Source of the DNA: Achatina immaculata
Lineage: Eukaryota; Mollusca; Gastropoda; Stylommatophora; Achatinidae
Assembly: GCA_009760885.1 (NCBI GenBank)
Contig: CM019702.1
Coordinates: 47,973,925 to 48,037,924 of the forward strand
Length of the DNA stretch: 64,000 nt
Direction: 5' to 3'
The notes beneath the pieces are model-generated. The model did no database searches and was not told the origin of the DNA. It saw only the letters and a list, made by a program, of their open reading frames with translations. Shown piece by piece: positions 1 to 12,079 of this stretch. Each line of letters begins with the position of its first letter. The stretch's first letter is position 1. A program made the translations under genes and the position numbers.

Positions 1-38
<38 letters not shown>
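1..38. repeat. (TA)n microsatellite, window edge
   Basis: Nineteen TA dinucleotides run from the first base of the window, so the tract may continue to the left. It is followed by short TGTA/GTAT repeats. Confidence 0.95.
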
Positions 39-41
<3 letters not shown>

Positions 42-479
42 GGACGTGTGTATGTATGTATGTATGTATGTTCCAGCATAACTCTTGAACGCGTGTAGCA
101 ATTTCAACCAAAACATGTACACATATATCTTACAATCTGGAAATGTATAATGTCTGGGTAAGACGTCCCTATCTCCACTACGGTTGGGGTCAGAAAGGGG
201 TGAGCTACTACCTACTAAATTCAAGGAGGAACAAAACAATGGTCTAAGAGAGATAATCGTGAAAAGCGGTGCTGGTCTAAGAGTAGCATTTGTTGCCTCC
301 CGTGGCAAGTCGTTATAATTTTGATAGTCTCTTTTTGCTTTAATTATATTTGTAAAAAGAAATTTTAACTTTGTTTTTCCTTATGTTTATTTTAGCTGTT
401 TATCGTATTCTACAGTAGATTTCATTGCTCAGTGACAGTGTGCCTTTTTTTCTATTTTTTTCAAATTAGCTTTTCAAAT

Positions 480-661
480 TAGGAGGAGAGAGGGAAAGAA
501 GGAGAGACAGAAGAGACAGAGAAAGAAAGAGAGAGAAGGAGAGAGAGAGGAAGAGGGATAGAGAGGGAGAGGGAGGGAGGGAGGTAGGTAGAGAGAGATA
601 GAGAGGGGAGAGAGAGGTAAGGATAGAGAGGGAGAGAAAGATAGAGAAGGAGAGAGAGATT
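480..661. repeat. GA-rich purine microsatellite
   Basis: About 180 bp of imperfect GAGA/GGGA/GATA purines. The Ser/Leu-rich open frame on the minus strand is only the shadow of this tract. Confidence 0.9.
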
Positions 662-719
662 TGAGATCGCAATGTTTCTTCCACGGATAACTTTATGTTG
701 TTTGCTGAACCCAAGAATT

Positions 720-1110
720 TATTTATTCTTGCTCCTGGAGATGAAACTGAAAATGTTTATAACCAAGTTTTGAATTAAACTAATATTATAGGGAATTTGT
801 AGAATTATACTTTTTAATACCTGTAAATAAAATTACTACGATATTACACTATAGATAGAATTAATTCCTTCTCCTGTCTAATAGACGATTGGAATTAATA
901 AATATCCGGGCAATGCCGTGTAATCGGCTAGTAAAGATAAAAAAAAAAGACGGAGAAAAGAATCCACGAAACAAAATATTGCAAGCAGTTACATTATAAA
1001 TACTTCAACAGTTTTTTTTTCATTCAGAAAAAGACAAACATTTAGAAAATGAAAAAAAAATTTTTTTAATTGAGGCCTTTGAAACGTGGCCATCCTGAAG
1101 CCAAGTTCTC
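720..1110. other. no feature seen
   Basis: AT-rich sequence with several A and T runs. No coding, RNA or transposon signal was recognised. Confidence 0.5.
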
Positions 1111-1115
1111 ACAAA

Positions 1116-1560
1116 ATTTACATTTATTGCTGAATACAGTCACATAAAAGTTACATCTATTACTGAAAAATAAAAGTCACATCTATCATTGAAAAAGGCT
1201 ACTATTATTGAAAAAGGCTCATAAAACTTAATTTACATTTATTACTGAAAAGAGTTCACAAAGTTTACATCTATTTCTGAAAAACAGCATTTACATCTAT
1301 TACTGAAAAAAAGGATCATAAAATTCAGATCTATCACTGAAAAAAGCTCATAAATGTACATGTACTACTGAAAAAAAAGGCTAAGAAAATTTCTATCACT
1401 GAAAAAGGCCCATATAATGTACATCTATTACTGAAAGAAAGGATCATAATATTTACATCTATTACTGAAAAACAAGCCTTAAAAATTAACTTACATTTAC
1501 TATTGACAGATACAAGTTAATTTCTTTTTGAAATAAAAGATCATTTACATTTGCATTTGA
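1116..1560. repeat. degenerate minisatellite (CATCTATTACTGAAAAA core)
   Basis: A core like CATCTATTACTGAAAAA recurs at roughly 30-45 bp spacing, with variable A runs and 'catAAAaTT' linkers. Units are strongly diverged, which suggests an old array. Confidence 0.75.
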
Positions 1561-1829
1561 AAAAAAAATAAGGATATAAATTCCCAGTGAATTCCCAAAG
1601 TTTACACCAACAATTAAACAGACAAACAAAATGCTCATCACATTTATACAATTCACTTAATAAAACATGAAACTGACATTAAATGCTAAGTAAGTCACAG
1701 CTGCTACAAGAATTAATAAGTTTACATTAATGACTGACTGATTTTACAAAAGTTACTAAATGAGTCAACATTATCCTCGGGTACGCCGAAAGGTCAAGGA
1801 AAATGTGGGCACTGACACCACATCACCCT

Positions 1830-1970
1830 AAATTTCTCAGTGGCACAACAAGACAACATTTTATTTTTACTAAATAAGTCACTTATTTTATATCGGTTTC
1901 TAAGTAAGTCACCAAAATTACTAAATAAGCCACTAGTTTTACAACAGTTACTAAATACGTTTCTGGAAGT
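1830..1970. repeat. short degenerate repeat (CTAAATAAGTCAC)
   Basis: Four diverged copies of a CTAAATAAGTCAC-like motif, about 30 bp apart. The small plus-strand open frame here reflects this periodicity and is not considered coding. Confidence 0.5.
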
Positions 1971-2049
1971 CTGTTACTCATTTAAAATTTTTGTTCCAAC
2001 TCTGATTTTAATAAGCTATCAAATGAAAGACGGGCTAAGAATATAACAA

Positions 2050-4135
2050 AAGCTTTAAATTCAGAGAAGCTTTCGCACAAATAAATGATTGACATACACC
2101 GATAATATCATATCTGAGAAGGCATTTATGTACAACATAAGGGATAAGCAATACTAAGGATAAGGGACGGTCACATGGCAGGTGGCATGAAAAATGAACA
2201 CATTAAACAGGACGCCTGATCTTTTGCCCAAAATAGGAAGAATAAAAAAGACGGGGAAGTAAATCCCAGAGCATCTTAGCTTGAAAAGGGCCTTCTGAGT
2301 TATTCATCCCGTTCAAGTGATACATGGTTACAGATGTGGAACACTTAAATGAAGTGTCAGGAGAAGATAAATTCGGCTGGGAGTACCGTGATGATCAAGG
2401 CTATAAATGCTGGTCAGGGCGACATTTGCAGACTTGACCAATGAGAAGAAGTGTGGGCACAGGAAATGACGTAGCCTAACGAGTGATCAAACAGAAAAAT
2501 GGACAGCTAGAGCTTTGACATAATGAAAAATTCCAGGAAATATCGACAGACTCCAGTCCCGTATGCACGAGACAGGAATGATAAACTGACACTTTTTTAT
2601 GTCTCTAAAAGAAGACTTTCCGTTCTACCTTATATGTTGAGCTACAACAGCCCACAGCCCTGTTCGTGCTGGGCAGACAAAAGAGCCAAAATAGTGAATA
2701 TTTCTGAAGGGAATCACTATTTTCTGGTATCATCATCATCCTTGTCACAATATTGTGTGAGTCTGATAGCCAGTCTGAAAACCTTTTTTCTGGCCTAGTC
2801 AGGATGTCAGGTTCAGTAAGTGTGGTGTGTACAATGTCGCTAATATCATGGGCCCAACTTTTCCGTGGTCGAACATTTCCCTGGAACTATGTCGTCCATC
2901 ACAGTTCCCACTGAGCCATCGCATAGAAGATTTTGTCTGCTTTTTGAGTGGATGCATTCTGGGACGCTGGGCTGGAAGTAAAGAAGACTTTCCTTAAGTT
3001 TTGGATGGAAAATGTATGAGCTGATATTTCCTTTCCTTGGATAACAAACAAATGGGCAGATACAATGAAGGACCTGACAGTAAATAATGATTCAACGGTA
3101 GTTCGCACTCAATCTTTTTTGTCCAATGTATTTCATTTCATACGTTGTAACGCTGCCCATTAGACTGGGCGTTAAGTGGCAGAGAGCAGTAGATGTCTAT
3201 AGAGCATCTCTTTGATACATGTCAATAGTCTGTATTATGAACAAAGACCCTTTGGCGTTCTTCTGATCAGAGAACCGAACATCTCCACCTATGGCTTTGA
3301 TCAGGTACGTTAGTCCACGACTAGGGGAGATAATCTGTTGTTCAAACTGCGGGTACTGAAGCTGTACCCGATAAGGCGGCTTTGGTCAGTCTGTGAGCAC
3401 TGTACTTGTTTAGTCCATGTATCAACATCGGAAACAAAACCAGGAGAATTTTGATGAAGCGTATTAAGAAAAGCCTATCTCAGCCAAATCAAGTACAAGA
3501 GCGTGTCATATAAAAGTGTCATTTGTGTATTCTTTTCTTTTCTGTTTTTTTCCCTCCCTTTGTTAATTATCTTCTACGAAGCAGCTTTCTCTCAATAGAA
3601 GATTATGAAATCAGAATGTTTATTTCTAATGGAAGATATATTTTCATAATAGTGCCCTCGTTTTTCAGCTGTTGATCTGTTTGTTACAGCACAATGGCCT
3701 ACGTTACCAAATAAATCGTTAATCATGTATCTTGTGATAATGAAAAGAATATATCAACATTTGATTTTCACAAAACAAGTGTACGATGCTGGATTACGAA
3801 ATTAATAAAACAACACGCACGTCACAAGCTCTTGTAGATATTAAAGTTGATAATCTAAAAATATAGCATTTAGATTTCGGCATTATATTTTCAATAAAGC
3901 AATGACGAGACACAAAATTAGGAATTCTCAAAAAGTTCACAATTCAAAATTCATTCTTCCCTACACCAGTCGAAAAAATTTTAACTCTTTGAGCCGGAAG
4001 ACAGTTGCATGGAACTACGTGCTAGATATAGAAATAATATTACTGAATCCTCGCCATATCTTATTATTAACCACAAAGAAAATAAAAGAAAAACACCTTT
4101 TTCACTGCGCGATTTTCATAGAAACGGACTCACAA
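2050..4135. other. no feature seen
   Basis: About 2 kb of apparently single-copy, AT-leaning sequence. Open frames of 69-91 codons occur on both strands. None has a recognisable domain, convincing composition or clear splice context. Confidence 0.45.
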
Positions 4136-4137
4136 AA

Positions 4138-4425
4138 AAAAAAAGACTCAAAAACTCACAGTCTCAAAGTTTAAAAGATTCATAGACCTACGGACTCACT
4201 CACGGATTCAAAGATTCACGGACTCAAAAACTCACAGACTCAAAGCCTACGGACTCATTCACAGACTCAAAGACTCAGACTCAAAATCTAAGGACTCATA
4301 TACTCAAAAAAGATTCACAGACTTAAAGCCTACGGACTCACTCACAGACTCAAACACTTAAAGACTCGAAGACTAAAAAAAAAAAAACAACAACAAAAAA
4401 CTCACAGACTCACAGAAACAGAAAA
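4138..4425. repeat. degenerate minisatellite (GACTCACAGACTCAAAG)
   Basis: Irregular repetition of GACTCA, ACTCACAGACTCAAAG and CCTACGGACTCACTC, interrupted by A runs. The basic spacing is about 8-17 bp, consistent with an old, slippage-driven array. Confidence 0.8.
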
Positions 4426-4429
4426 GAAC

Positions 4430-4900
4430 AAAATAAGAAGTTTGCTGTGGCAGTGATCTCAAAAGACTGAGCAAGTCAAAGCTAATGATTACACATGGCC
4501 AAGAAAGAAAATGATAAATATGCTACATTTTTCTTGTTTACAGATTTCAGAGATGATTTTCGCCAATACGATTAATCACAGAAAACCACACTGAAACCAA
4601 TACTGACAATAAACTATCCCACATCTGTTTCCTGATACACATTAAAGTGCTCAGAATGAAAGCACGCCAGCGGAAAACACTTCGGAATTAGGACAACAAA
4701 ATCCTCAAGCAATTGTTGGAAAACACAAATTACGGCAGCGCGCCGGAAGTGACCTTTACGTTGAACTGACATTCACTAAGCCCTGTAATTGGCTTGTACT
4801 GTCAAAGGGAGGAGCCGAGTTAAAGGGTTTCTAGCTGTCCTCACTCCCTGCAGGTTATCTGCGGTCTGGGGAAGGAGGGATTATCATAGCGTTGATAATA
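4430..4900. other. no feature seen
   Basis: No coding or repeat signal recognised. GC content is slightly higher around 4730-4870. Confidence 0.45.
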
Positions 4901-4904
4901 TTGA

Positions 4905-5035
4905 ACGAGGTGTACATGACAGCCTGGGATTAAATTATGTACACGACAGGCGATATTAAATTATGTGCATAACAGACTGGCTTTAAATTACAAACGTGAC
5001 ATCAGACATCAAATTATATACACAACAGATAGCCT
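4905..5035. repeat. diverged 27-bp minisatellite, block 1
   Basis: About four units of the form 'TTAAATTATGTACACGACAG', related to the better preserved arrays at 5435 and 6709. The units are strongly diverged and lie directly upstream of a SINE-B copy. Confidence 0.6.
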
Positions 5036-5084
5036 TATTAGGTACACCTATTTTAAGTCATGGAGTAATCTAGGGATTATGGTG

Positions 5085-5405
5085 TTAGTGTCCATATTTT
5101 CCATGATCTGTCGGCAAAATACAGGACGATATGGTCAGTATCACTTCCAGCCGTCTTCTCTTCCTCAGCTCTAGAAGAACCCTGGTACCCTTTTCAACAA
5201 CTGGGTGAATGGGACGCTTACCATTTCAACAGCTGGGTGACTGTGATGCCTACAATTTCAACAGCCGTGTGACTGGGACGCCTACCATCATTTCAACAGC
5301 TGGGTGACTGGGACACCTACCATTTCAACAAATGAGTGACGGGCGCCTCTGATCGGATTGGAACAACTAACCTTCGCCATGACAGACTAAGCACTAACCC
5401 TTTCC
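5085..5405 (-). mobile_element. SINE-B copy with internal tandem expansion
   Basis: The left part (GGTGTTAGTGTCCATATTTT, then a GATATGGTCAGTATCAC-like stretch) matches the copies at 22230 and 60665. The right end (CCTTCGCCATGACAGACTAA, then GCACTAACC) is the reverse complement of a tRNA-like A-box head. Between them a segment containing TTTCAACAGCTGGGTGACTG, present once at 22385, is repeated about four times at roughly 36-37 bp spacing (5190-5335). The B-box region is diverged. Assigning it as a tRNA-derived SINE is inference from the head. Confidence 0.65.
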
Positions 5406-5434
5406 TCACTCAAATGGCCATTATACACCACAAG

Positions 5435-5626
5435 TGTGCATCAAATTACGCACATAACAAGCTGGCATCAAATTATGCACATAACAGGTTGGCATCAAAT
5501 TATGCACATAACAGGTTGGCATCAAATTACGCACTAACAGATTGGCATCAAATTATACATAAAACAGGTTGGCATCAGATTAAGCACATAACAGGTTGGC
5601 ATCAAATTAAGCACATAACAGTGTAG
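5435..5626. repeat. 27-bp minisatellite, block 2
   Basis: Seven units built on GGCATCAAATTACGCACATA followed by ACAGGTT. The 27-bp period is a multiple of three, so frames stay open through the array on both strands. That is a by-product of the period and not a sign of a gene. Confidence 0.95.
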
Positions 5627-5644
5627 CATGGCTTTGTAAGTAAT

Positions 5645-6080
5645 GATTATATTATTATGATTATTGTTATGATTATTACTACTACTAGGATTTTTATTAT
5701 AGTTACTGTTATTAAAGATACATAGAAAGTAGGTCTGAAATGATGGGAAATTCGAGAGACGGCATTAGTTGTAATATTACGACATGACGCCGATAATAAA
5801 GGCAGGTAAAGAGGATTTACTCCGATAACAATAACAGATGGACACTGCAAAAATATCTGGACTAATCCCCTCAGAGGTATCGCACACACCTGATACTTGA
5901 TGAGAAAATTGTATAGACGGGTTTGACACAACAGACTGAAAAGCAACGCATATTTGCTAATCTTAGGACGCAGTTTACACACGGAATAAGTGGACCGATT
6001 TGACAAAAGTGACCGATTATAAATATCTAGATGCGTGACCTGTTGAACATATGACTTATGACATATAAGTCAGGCATGTA
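5645..6080. other. no feature seen
   Basis: An ATT-rich stretch (5645-5720) is followed by ordinary sequence. A 119-codon minus-strand frame ends in a run encoded by the ATT tract and has no recognisable domain. Confidence 0.45.
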
Positions 6081-6084
6081 GTTT

Positions 6085-6165
6085 TAGAGGAGAGAGAAAG
6101 AGAGAGAGAGAGAGACACGGAAGACACACAGAGACACGGAAGACACACAGAGACACAGATACGAC
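6085..6165. repeat. (GA)n with short duplication
   Basis: A GAGAGA tract followed by two copies of ACACGGAAGACACACAGAG. Confidence 0.85.
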
Positions 6166-6179
6166 GAAAGAGATACTCA

Positions 6180-6700
6180 GGAAAAAGCAGTTTAGAACGA
6201 GAAGTAGCTTTACGATAGACTGACGATGTGTTTAAAGTGATTATGAAGATGTGACAACTTTGAAACTTTGATTATAGTTTGTGTAGAATATGCTTGAGTT
6301 TGAGACTGTGAACAATGACTATGTGTTTTAACGACGAAACTAACGAATTTTATGTCCGATGGCATCTTATTACAAGCGATGTTGTCAAAAATACATATTG
6401 TTCTCATTTGTCTGAATTAAATTAATTCAATGAACTTTTCATCGGACTGGTCGAGTGAATGTTATAAGATTTGTCTATTCTAGACCACAGAAATCTGGAT
6501 GTGTGTGAAGATAATGTCGGCATTAATAAAAGAACATCTGCACGCTTCAATACTATAATCATTCAGAAATATTCTGTGTTATAATTCAGCAATATCATCG
6601 ATACACGTGGTGGAGTTGCAAGATATATCAATCAGAAGAATTATAAGACAGCAATCAAAGACCTTCAATCCTCTTGAGTAATGTGATAGTTCACAACCTT
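6180..6700. other. no feature seen
   Basis: AT-rich, apparently single-copy sequence between minisatellite blocks 2 and 3. Confidence 0.45.
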
Positions 6701-6708
6701 AGCTTGTT

Positions 6709-6980
6709 ATAACAGGTTGGCATCAAATTACGCACACAACAAGCTGGCATCAAATAATGCATATAAAAAGCTGGCATCAAATTACGCATATAACAGGCTG
6801 GCATCAAATTACGCACATAAAAAGCTGGTATCAAATTACGCACATAAAAAGCTGGTATCAAATTACGCACATAACAGGCTGGCATCAAATTACGCACATA
6901 ACAGGCTGGCATCAAATTACGCACATAACAGGCTGGCATCAAATAATGCACATAACAGGCTGGCATCAAATTAGGCACAT
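6709..6980. repeat. 27-bp minisatellite, block 3
   Basis: Ten units of the same repeat as at 5435 (GGCATCAAATTACGCACATA core). Variant ends are AAAAGCT and ACAGGCT. Open frames run through the array on both strands, only because 27 is divisible by three. Confidence 0.95.
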
Positions 6981-6984
6981 GTCA

Positions 6985-8355
6985 GTAGGTACAATAAATA
7001 ACAAAACGTATGCAAAAAAAAGAGGAATAAATCTCGCCGGCCACAGTTACACATTGCACAGTTAACACTGCAACATGCTGCATTCTGAATTCTTAGCACA
7101 GCACGCCGCCTACGAAAACAACCCAAACCAACAGCTTAGGCAACATCGCCATCACTGAGAAAAGCTGGGAGAATCCAATCACGCACAGACCCCAGGGAGT
7201 CAACCACCCGAGTGACCGTACACTCCTCGAAAGTGGAAAGCGTTTGTCTGAGACGGTCACTACTCCTGATGATCTGTAGAAGTCGATCGAAACGTTCTTA
7301 AAATATGATTAAATCTTAAAGCTATGTTACAAAAATATAATGAAACATTAACGTTTATAACGCGACCAGTCATTCATTGCCATTTACGCTGGTTGGGGGG
7401 GGGGGGGGGATTCCAAATCCATTATCTGAAATGCCTGGAGTTTATGGAGATTGTAACGGCGATATCCAAAATTCCATCTTCGAAAATTTTGTTACTCTTT
7501 GGCCATTAGATGATTCTCGGATCATTAAGCGAAGTATTCACCGCGACTTTCCAGAATTTCGACAGTTAAGAATATGAAAGTCAGCGGTTCTTCACATAAG
7601 ACTTTCTTTTCTTCACTTTACAGCAAGAGTTCGTGATCTTTGCTGACAAAATTTTGCTTCATCACAAGGCTTCTTCACAAGAGTGTTACTATTTACATTC
7701 TGGTTCGATTACAAATGTTTCTCTATCACTGTTCTTGCTCGTTTCTCATGTCCTTTTTAATCTTCTCTAACAGATTTTCTAATCCGTTCTGTGAGATAGC
7801 AAAGGTAAACGCTGTTATTTTTCTTCTCTTCACTCGTGTTTTATCCCCAGACCTTCCTGCTGTTCTAGTCTCTATCTGACCATAATCCACGCTTGGCTGC
7901 CTCTCTAGCTCCTCATATTTTCTCTTCCGCCTGCAACGGTCATAGTCTGCCCAGTTCCTCAAAAAGAGCGGACTGCACATAAGTTTATGTTTTTATTTGT
8001 TTTTTTTTTTATTGTCACTGATAAATTCAGTTTTGCTGAAATATTGGATTGTTATTGTTGCCTTTCATAACTACTTCAATGTTTCTATTCGTATTGATAA
8101 CTTTTCTTTCTTCCGTCCTCTCCCTACCTGTTTTTCGTAAAACTGTCCCATAACCTCCGTCTAACCCTTCTATGCTAGCGCCAGATGTACAGCAGCTACC
8201 ATCACAGTTATACCATACAGTTGTCATCGAGACAAACTGTTGTCTCATCTAAAAAAACAGAACTTTCTACATCATCGATGCCTCCCCCGCCAAATTCCCT
8301 CCGTCTTTCTTTTCTTACTGTTTTAAACTTCACTGTCTACAAGATTAAGTTTTGT
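6985..8355. other. no confident feature; poly-G and two minus-strand open frames
   Basis: A G15 run lies at 7395-7409. Minus-strand frames at 7726-7980 (84 codons, Lys/Arg/Glu-rich C terminus) and 8027-8248 (73 codons) look less repetitive than most in the window. Neither shows a recognisable domain. They could be decayed transposon protein or chance. Confidence 0.35.
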
Positions 8356-8356
8356 G

Positions 8357-8357
<1 letters not shown>

Positions 8358-8400
<43 letters not shown>

Positions 8401-8412
8401 GCACACACACAT
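8358..8412. repeat. (TA)n/(CA)n microsatellite
   Basis: About 20 TA units followed by CATGCACACACACA. Confidence 0.95.
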
Positions 8413-8419
8413 TGTGTCT

Positions 8420-9930
8420 GATACTTTAAAGAATGACATCATCGATCTATTATAAGATAATACGAACTAGAACAGTTTTTTTTTAAACTGCTGAGCACCA
8501 AAAGGCCTCAGCAACTCAACATTCGTTGCACATAAAAAATCAATCTGAATGAAGTGTAAAAATGCCGAGGGGAGATTGAAAGCGACAGTGGAAACTCTGA
8601 AGATAGACTCTCTGACTGACCGAATTCAGTAGAGTATTAAACAAAGGCTCCTTGATATCGTCTGATCTGAGATCAAATATGGCTGACGTTGATTACTTGG
8701 AGTGTCATCTTAGAGTAAAAGTCATTTTAATATATGCGAAGTTCTCACAAAGACGATTGCTTGCGAACGCCCAACGCTATGTGAAGATTTCTGGGATTAC
8801 AGAAGTGCGTTATGTAATAACGTGGAAATCAAATGGAACCTTATAAGGGGAGAATAAATTACGATGCGGATGCTCTGATGACTCTCTCGGGGACTGTGCT
8901 GTGCTGTAAGGTTTTCTTTAGAAACGTGGTCTTTGAGATGAAAAGTGGTTCTTATGTTAATAGTTTTCCTTTGGTTTTAATTTATAAAGTGAAGTTTCCT
9001 TTGAGAAGTTACAGTGCCCCAGGACAACTTAGCCTTCTGGGGGAAAAAAGGACAACAATTTTAAAGTAAAAACACCTAATGCCCTTAAAAGTTGTAGCTT
9101 CTTATCTTACACGGACAACAGTGATATCAGAATAGTGCCAATGATTAGCAAAACACGACCACCCATGGAAAGGCTAAGAAGATAGGATAGGGTCATCTTC
9201 ATTACGCACATCACAATGTAACAAACTCTTTCAATAAGCCGGCCATAATATACAGCATTTCCTGTGCTATCAATTCAAAATACAACCACTCCTGGGAAAG
9301 CAAAAATCTGGGCAGAAGAGACAATTCAGAGAGTAAAATATAGACAAGCACGTCCGAAATCTTTCAGGAAAGCTGGACATTTCAATTATTCAGCAACCAG
9401 CTCGGGCTATCACCACTAATGCGATGGGCAGAGAGCCGATTCATCTCAATGGCTAGCTTGATTTCATTAAGCAAAGCTTTCTGCAGATAAAAGGCTCAGC
9501 ATAGACCCATTAATCAAAGAGCTGGTTTGATGATGATGCAAAAGAAATTGCCACTTGAAGGAGAACAAAAAAAAAAAAAGGACACAACTGTATATACAAT
9601 TCTGTTTCCTTTTTCTTTAGAGGAAAAAAAAAGGATACTCCTTTCCTTCTTTTCTGGTTATATTTGAATGAACATCGAAGCAGGAAGTGACGTAATTACG
9701 TCTGTTAGAGATGGTAGGTTGATGGCTGCTGATGGCAGGTTGCTTTCTGAAGCAGAAACTCCAACATTTGTCATTCTCATGTAACCATGTTTTTTTTTTT
9801 TTGGCGTTCAAGTTCGATTTGCTGGTGTCTTTCGGTAATGATCATTCTTCAGAACGTTGTTACAAGACTGTCACTATTAGTGCGTCATCGCACCTTCTGG
9901 AGCTGTTAATGAATCATAGAGGTCTTCTAG
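8420..9930. other. no feature seen
   Basis: About 1.5 kb of apparently single-copy sequence with A/T homopolymer runs near 9570-9800. Small plus-strand frames at 8652, 8833 and 9732 have no recognisable product. Confidence 0.45.
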
Positions 9931-9934
9931 ATCT

Positions 9935-10205
9935 TTCTGTGAAACACTGGGTCTTCTAGATCTATTAGTAAGTAATTGGGTCTTCTAGATCTATTAGTGT
10001 ATCACTCCGTCTTTTAGATCTATTAGATCTATTAGTATAAGACTTCGTTTTCTAGATCCATTAATGTATCACTCCGTCTTTTAGATCTATTAGTGTATCA
10101 CTCCGTCTTTCAGATCTATTAGTGTAAGACTCCGTTTTCTAGATCCATTGATGTATCACTCCATCGTCTAGATCTGTTAGTGTATCACTCTGTCTTCTAA
10201 ATTAA
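9935..10205. repeat. minisatellite, about 29 bp (AGATCTATTAGTGTATCACT)
   Basis: Eight or so units with core AGATCTATTAGTGTATCACT followed by CCGTCTTTT. There are local 9-bp duplications (AGATCTATT). More diverged copies continue towards 10340. The unit contains a BglII-type palindrome AGATCT. Confidence 0.85.
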
Positions 10206-10437
10206 TTTCTGAGTCATTGCTGCTTCCAGATCTACAACAGAGTTAGTAATTGAATCATCTACATCTTTTCTGTGAGGCACAGCCTCTTTTAGATGTATTA
10301 TGACGCAGCTGCGATCTTGTAATAAGTCAGAACGTCTTCTAGATCTATAGCATCCTCCGTGTCTGTCAATCAAATGTTTCCCATTTTTCAGGTATATCAT
10401 TTCAGAATTTTCTTTCCCTATCTATGACAAATGTGGC

Positions 10438-10530
10438 CTGGTTGGCTGAGTGGTCAGATGCTCGGTTTACTAATCCGGTGGCACCGGGTTCAGTTCTAGC
10501 ACTGGTTTTTTTTTCCCTCTAGTACATATT
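10438..10530 (+). mobile_element. tRNA-like SINE-A head
   Basis: GGTTGGCTGAGTGGTCAGAT resembles a Pol III A box and GGGTTCAGTTC a B box. GCTCGGTTTACTAATCCGGT between them matches the copy at 13700. A T run and a short non-tRNA tail follow. No complete cloverleaf with a clear anticodon stem was found, so this is a SINE head and not a tRNA gene. Confidence 0.6.
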
Positions 10531-10534
10531 TAAA

Positions 10535-10935
10535 AAAGGCCCCGGAGTAACCTATGACATATTTATCTATGACATTTATGTCAGTTTATTACTTTTCGCC
10601 CACACTCCCTCCTTCTCTGTCTCTCCTCCTCCCTTCTACATCTCTCAACACCTAGAAAAAAAAAATTAATATCCAAAGGTCCCTGCTAAATGAATCTCAA
10701 TTTTCGACGCTGAGGTGGGGTAGCGCAGTCAAAAGATATCTTGACTCTCAAGATAGAAAAGACAAGAGTTTTATATCGAAACTGTCAGCAGTGGAGTTTG
10801 AACCCCCTCCCCCACCCCTAGCTTACCCCCTCCTCCAACACACACATACATTCGTGGGCTCAACCACATCATAGGTAGGAAGGACTGCTTCTTGAGTCTG
10901 GTGCCTTAGACTAGCCGGCCTTACTGACAAGAAAT
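10535..10935. other. possible degenerate tRNA-like remnant, otherwise nothing
   Basis: Near 10714, GTGGGGTAGCGCAGTC looks like a weak A box, but no good B box follows at the right spacing. The rest is pyrimidine-rich sequence. Confidence 0.3.
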
Positions 10936-10939
10936 TGCC

Positions 10940-11095
10940 CGATTTTGGCAATCTGCGACCGATGGCTGGCATGTTAGAGTCGGGGTTGGTGGACCATAAA
11001 TGACAAAGACTGTCCCACCTCTCAGTTGGTACCCCCACTAACAAGTTTCGCCTGGTTAATGGGCCAGGGATCGTCGAAGATCCGATGATGGCACT
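10940..11095 (+). mobile_element. Repeat-C fragment
   Basis: The stretch containing CTGTCCCACCTCTCAGTTGG, then CCTGGTTAATGGGCCAGGGATCG, matches the Repeat-C body at 37350-37420 and 51560-51620. It lacks the tail part. Orientation is head to tail on the plus strand, as at 37.3 kb. Confidence 0.6.
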
Positions 11096-11119
11096 GTATA
11101 CCCTTGCCTTTTAGTTCCA

Positions 11120-12075
11120 CTCATTCATCCACCCATGTCCTTGGTCGGATATCGGCTAGGCAATCACCGCTCATACGCCCATTGGCGTCTTGTAGAGCAG
11201 TAACACACTCTCACCATATCTCATGATCTGCGGTCAGCCATTGTATTGTGCCCCGGCTGTGCTGCATGCTACGCATTTCTGCTTCTACAGTTCTACACCA
11301 GGTAGCCTTTGGTCGGCCTCTCTTTTTCCCTCTAGTTTCCATCGTATGGCTGTTTTAGCGATGTTGCTGGGGTCTCTTCACAGAACATGACCAATCCATT
11401 TCCAGCATTTTTTTTTTGCCATATGACAAGCATATCTTCTATTTCACATTGGACAACTAGGTCTCTATTATTTATTGTCTGTGGCCAGCAAATATTTAAA
11501 ATCTTTCTCAGGCAGATTGTGTGGAGCGAGGATAATTTGCCCATTACATTTTCAGTTGCTCTCCAGCATTCTGCTCCATGAAGGAGTATGTATAACACAC
11601 AACTTCAGTACAGTTTTATTTTGGTTCTAGTACTGTACTGGGAGGACTTCCAGATGTTTCTAAGATTAATGAAATCTGTTCTAGGTTTGATTTATTCTAC
11701 CCTTTATTTTTTTCTTTATTCCTTCATCAAGTGTTAGTATGCCGCCAAGGTATGTGAAGGTATCTGTTTATGTTCGACTTTGGTCGTTATTTTTAATATT
11801 ACTGTTTGGTTTTCTATATTTACTTTCCTTATTTCTGACTTCTTTATGTTGATATTCAGCCCCACTTGTCTGCTGATGTAATCTACAGCGCTTGTTTTCT
11901 CCTGTATGTAGTGGTGAGTATGTGCTAAGTGTTATATCATCGGCATAATCCAAATCCTCAAGCATGGAGAATAGTGTCCTTTGGGCGACTTCTGTTGTTT
12001 TGTTCATCATCCAGTCTATGACAGTGATGAAAAGTGTAGCTAAGAGAGTATTCTTGTCTAACCCCTGTTTTCACT
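11120..12075 (-). mobile_element. LINE fragment, reverse transcriptase and C terminus
   Basis: On the minus strand the sequence reads through ordered reverse-transcriptase pieces. A decayed GVRQ motif lies near 12045, and a catalytic-site-like LEDLDYADDI lies near 11950-11985. The post-RT region (LLHGAECWRATENV, CLRKILNICWPQ) spans 11598-11440. A C-terminal KREGRPKATWCRTVE region follows near 11330-11270. Frames are broken by stops and shifts, so the copy is inactive. It is a 5'-truncated non-LTR retrotransposon; clade not assigned. Confidence 0.85.
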
Positions 12076-12079
12076 TCAA

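Noticed and set aside
5435..6980. CRISPR-like repeats
   Set aside because: Units are contiguous and near-identical without unique spacers, in a eukaryotic context.
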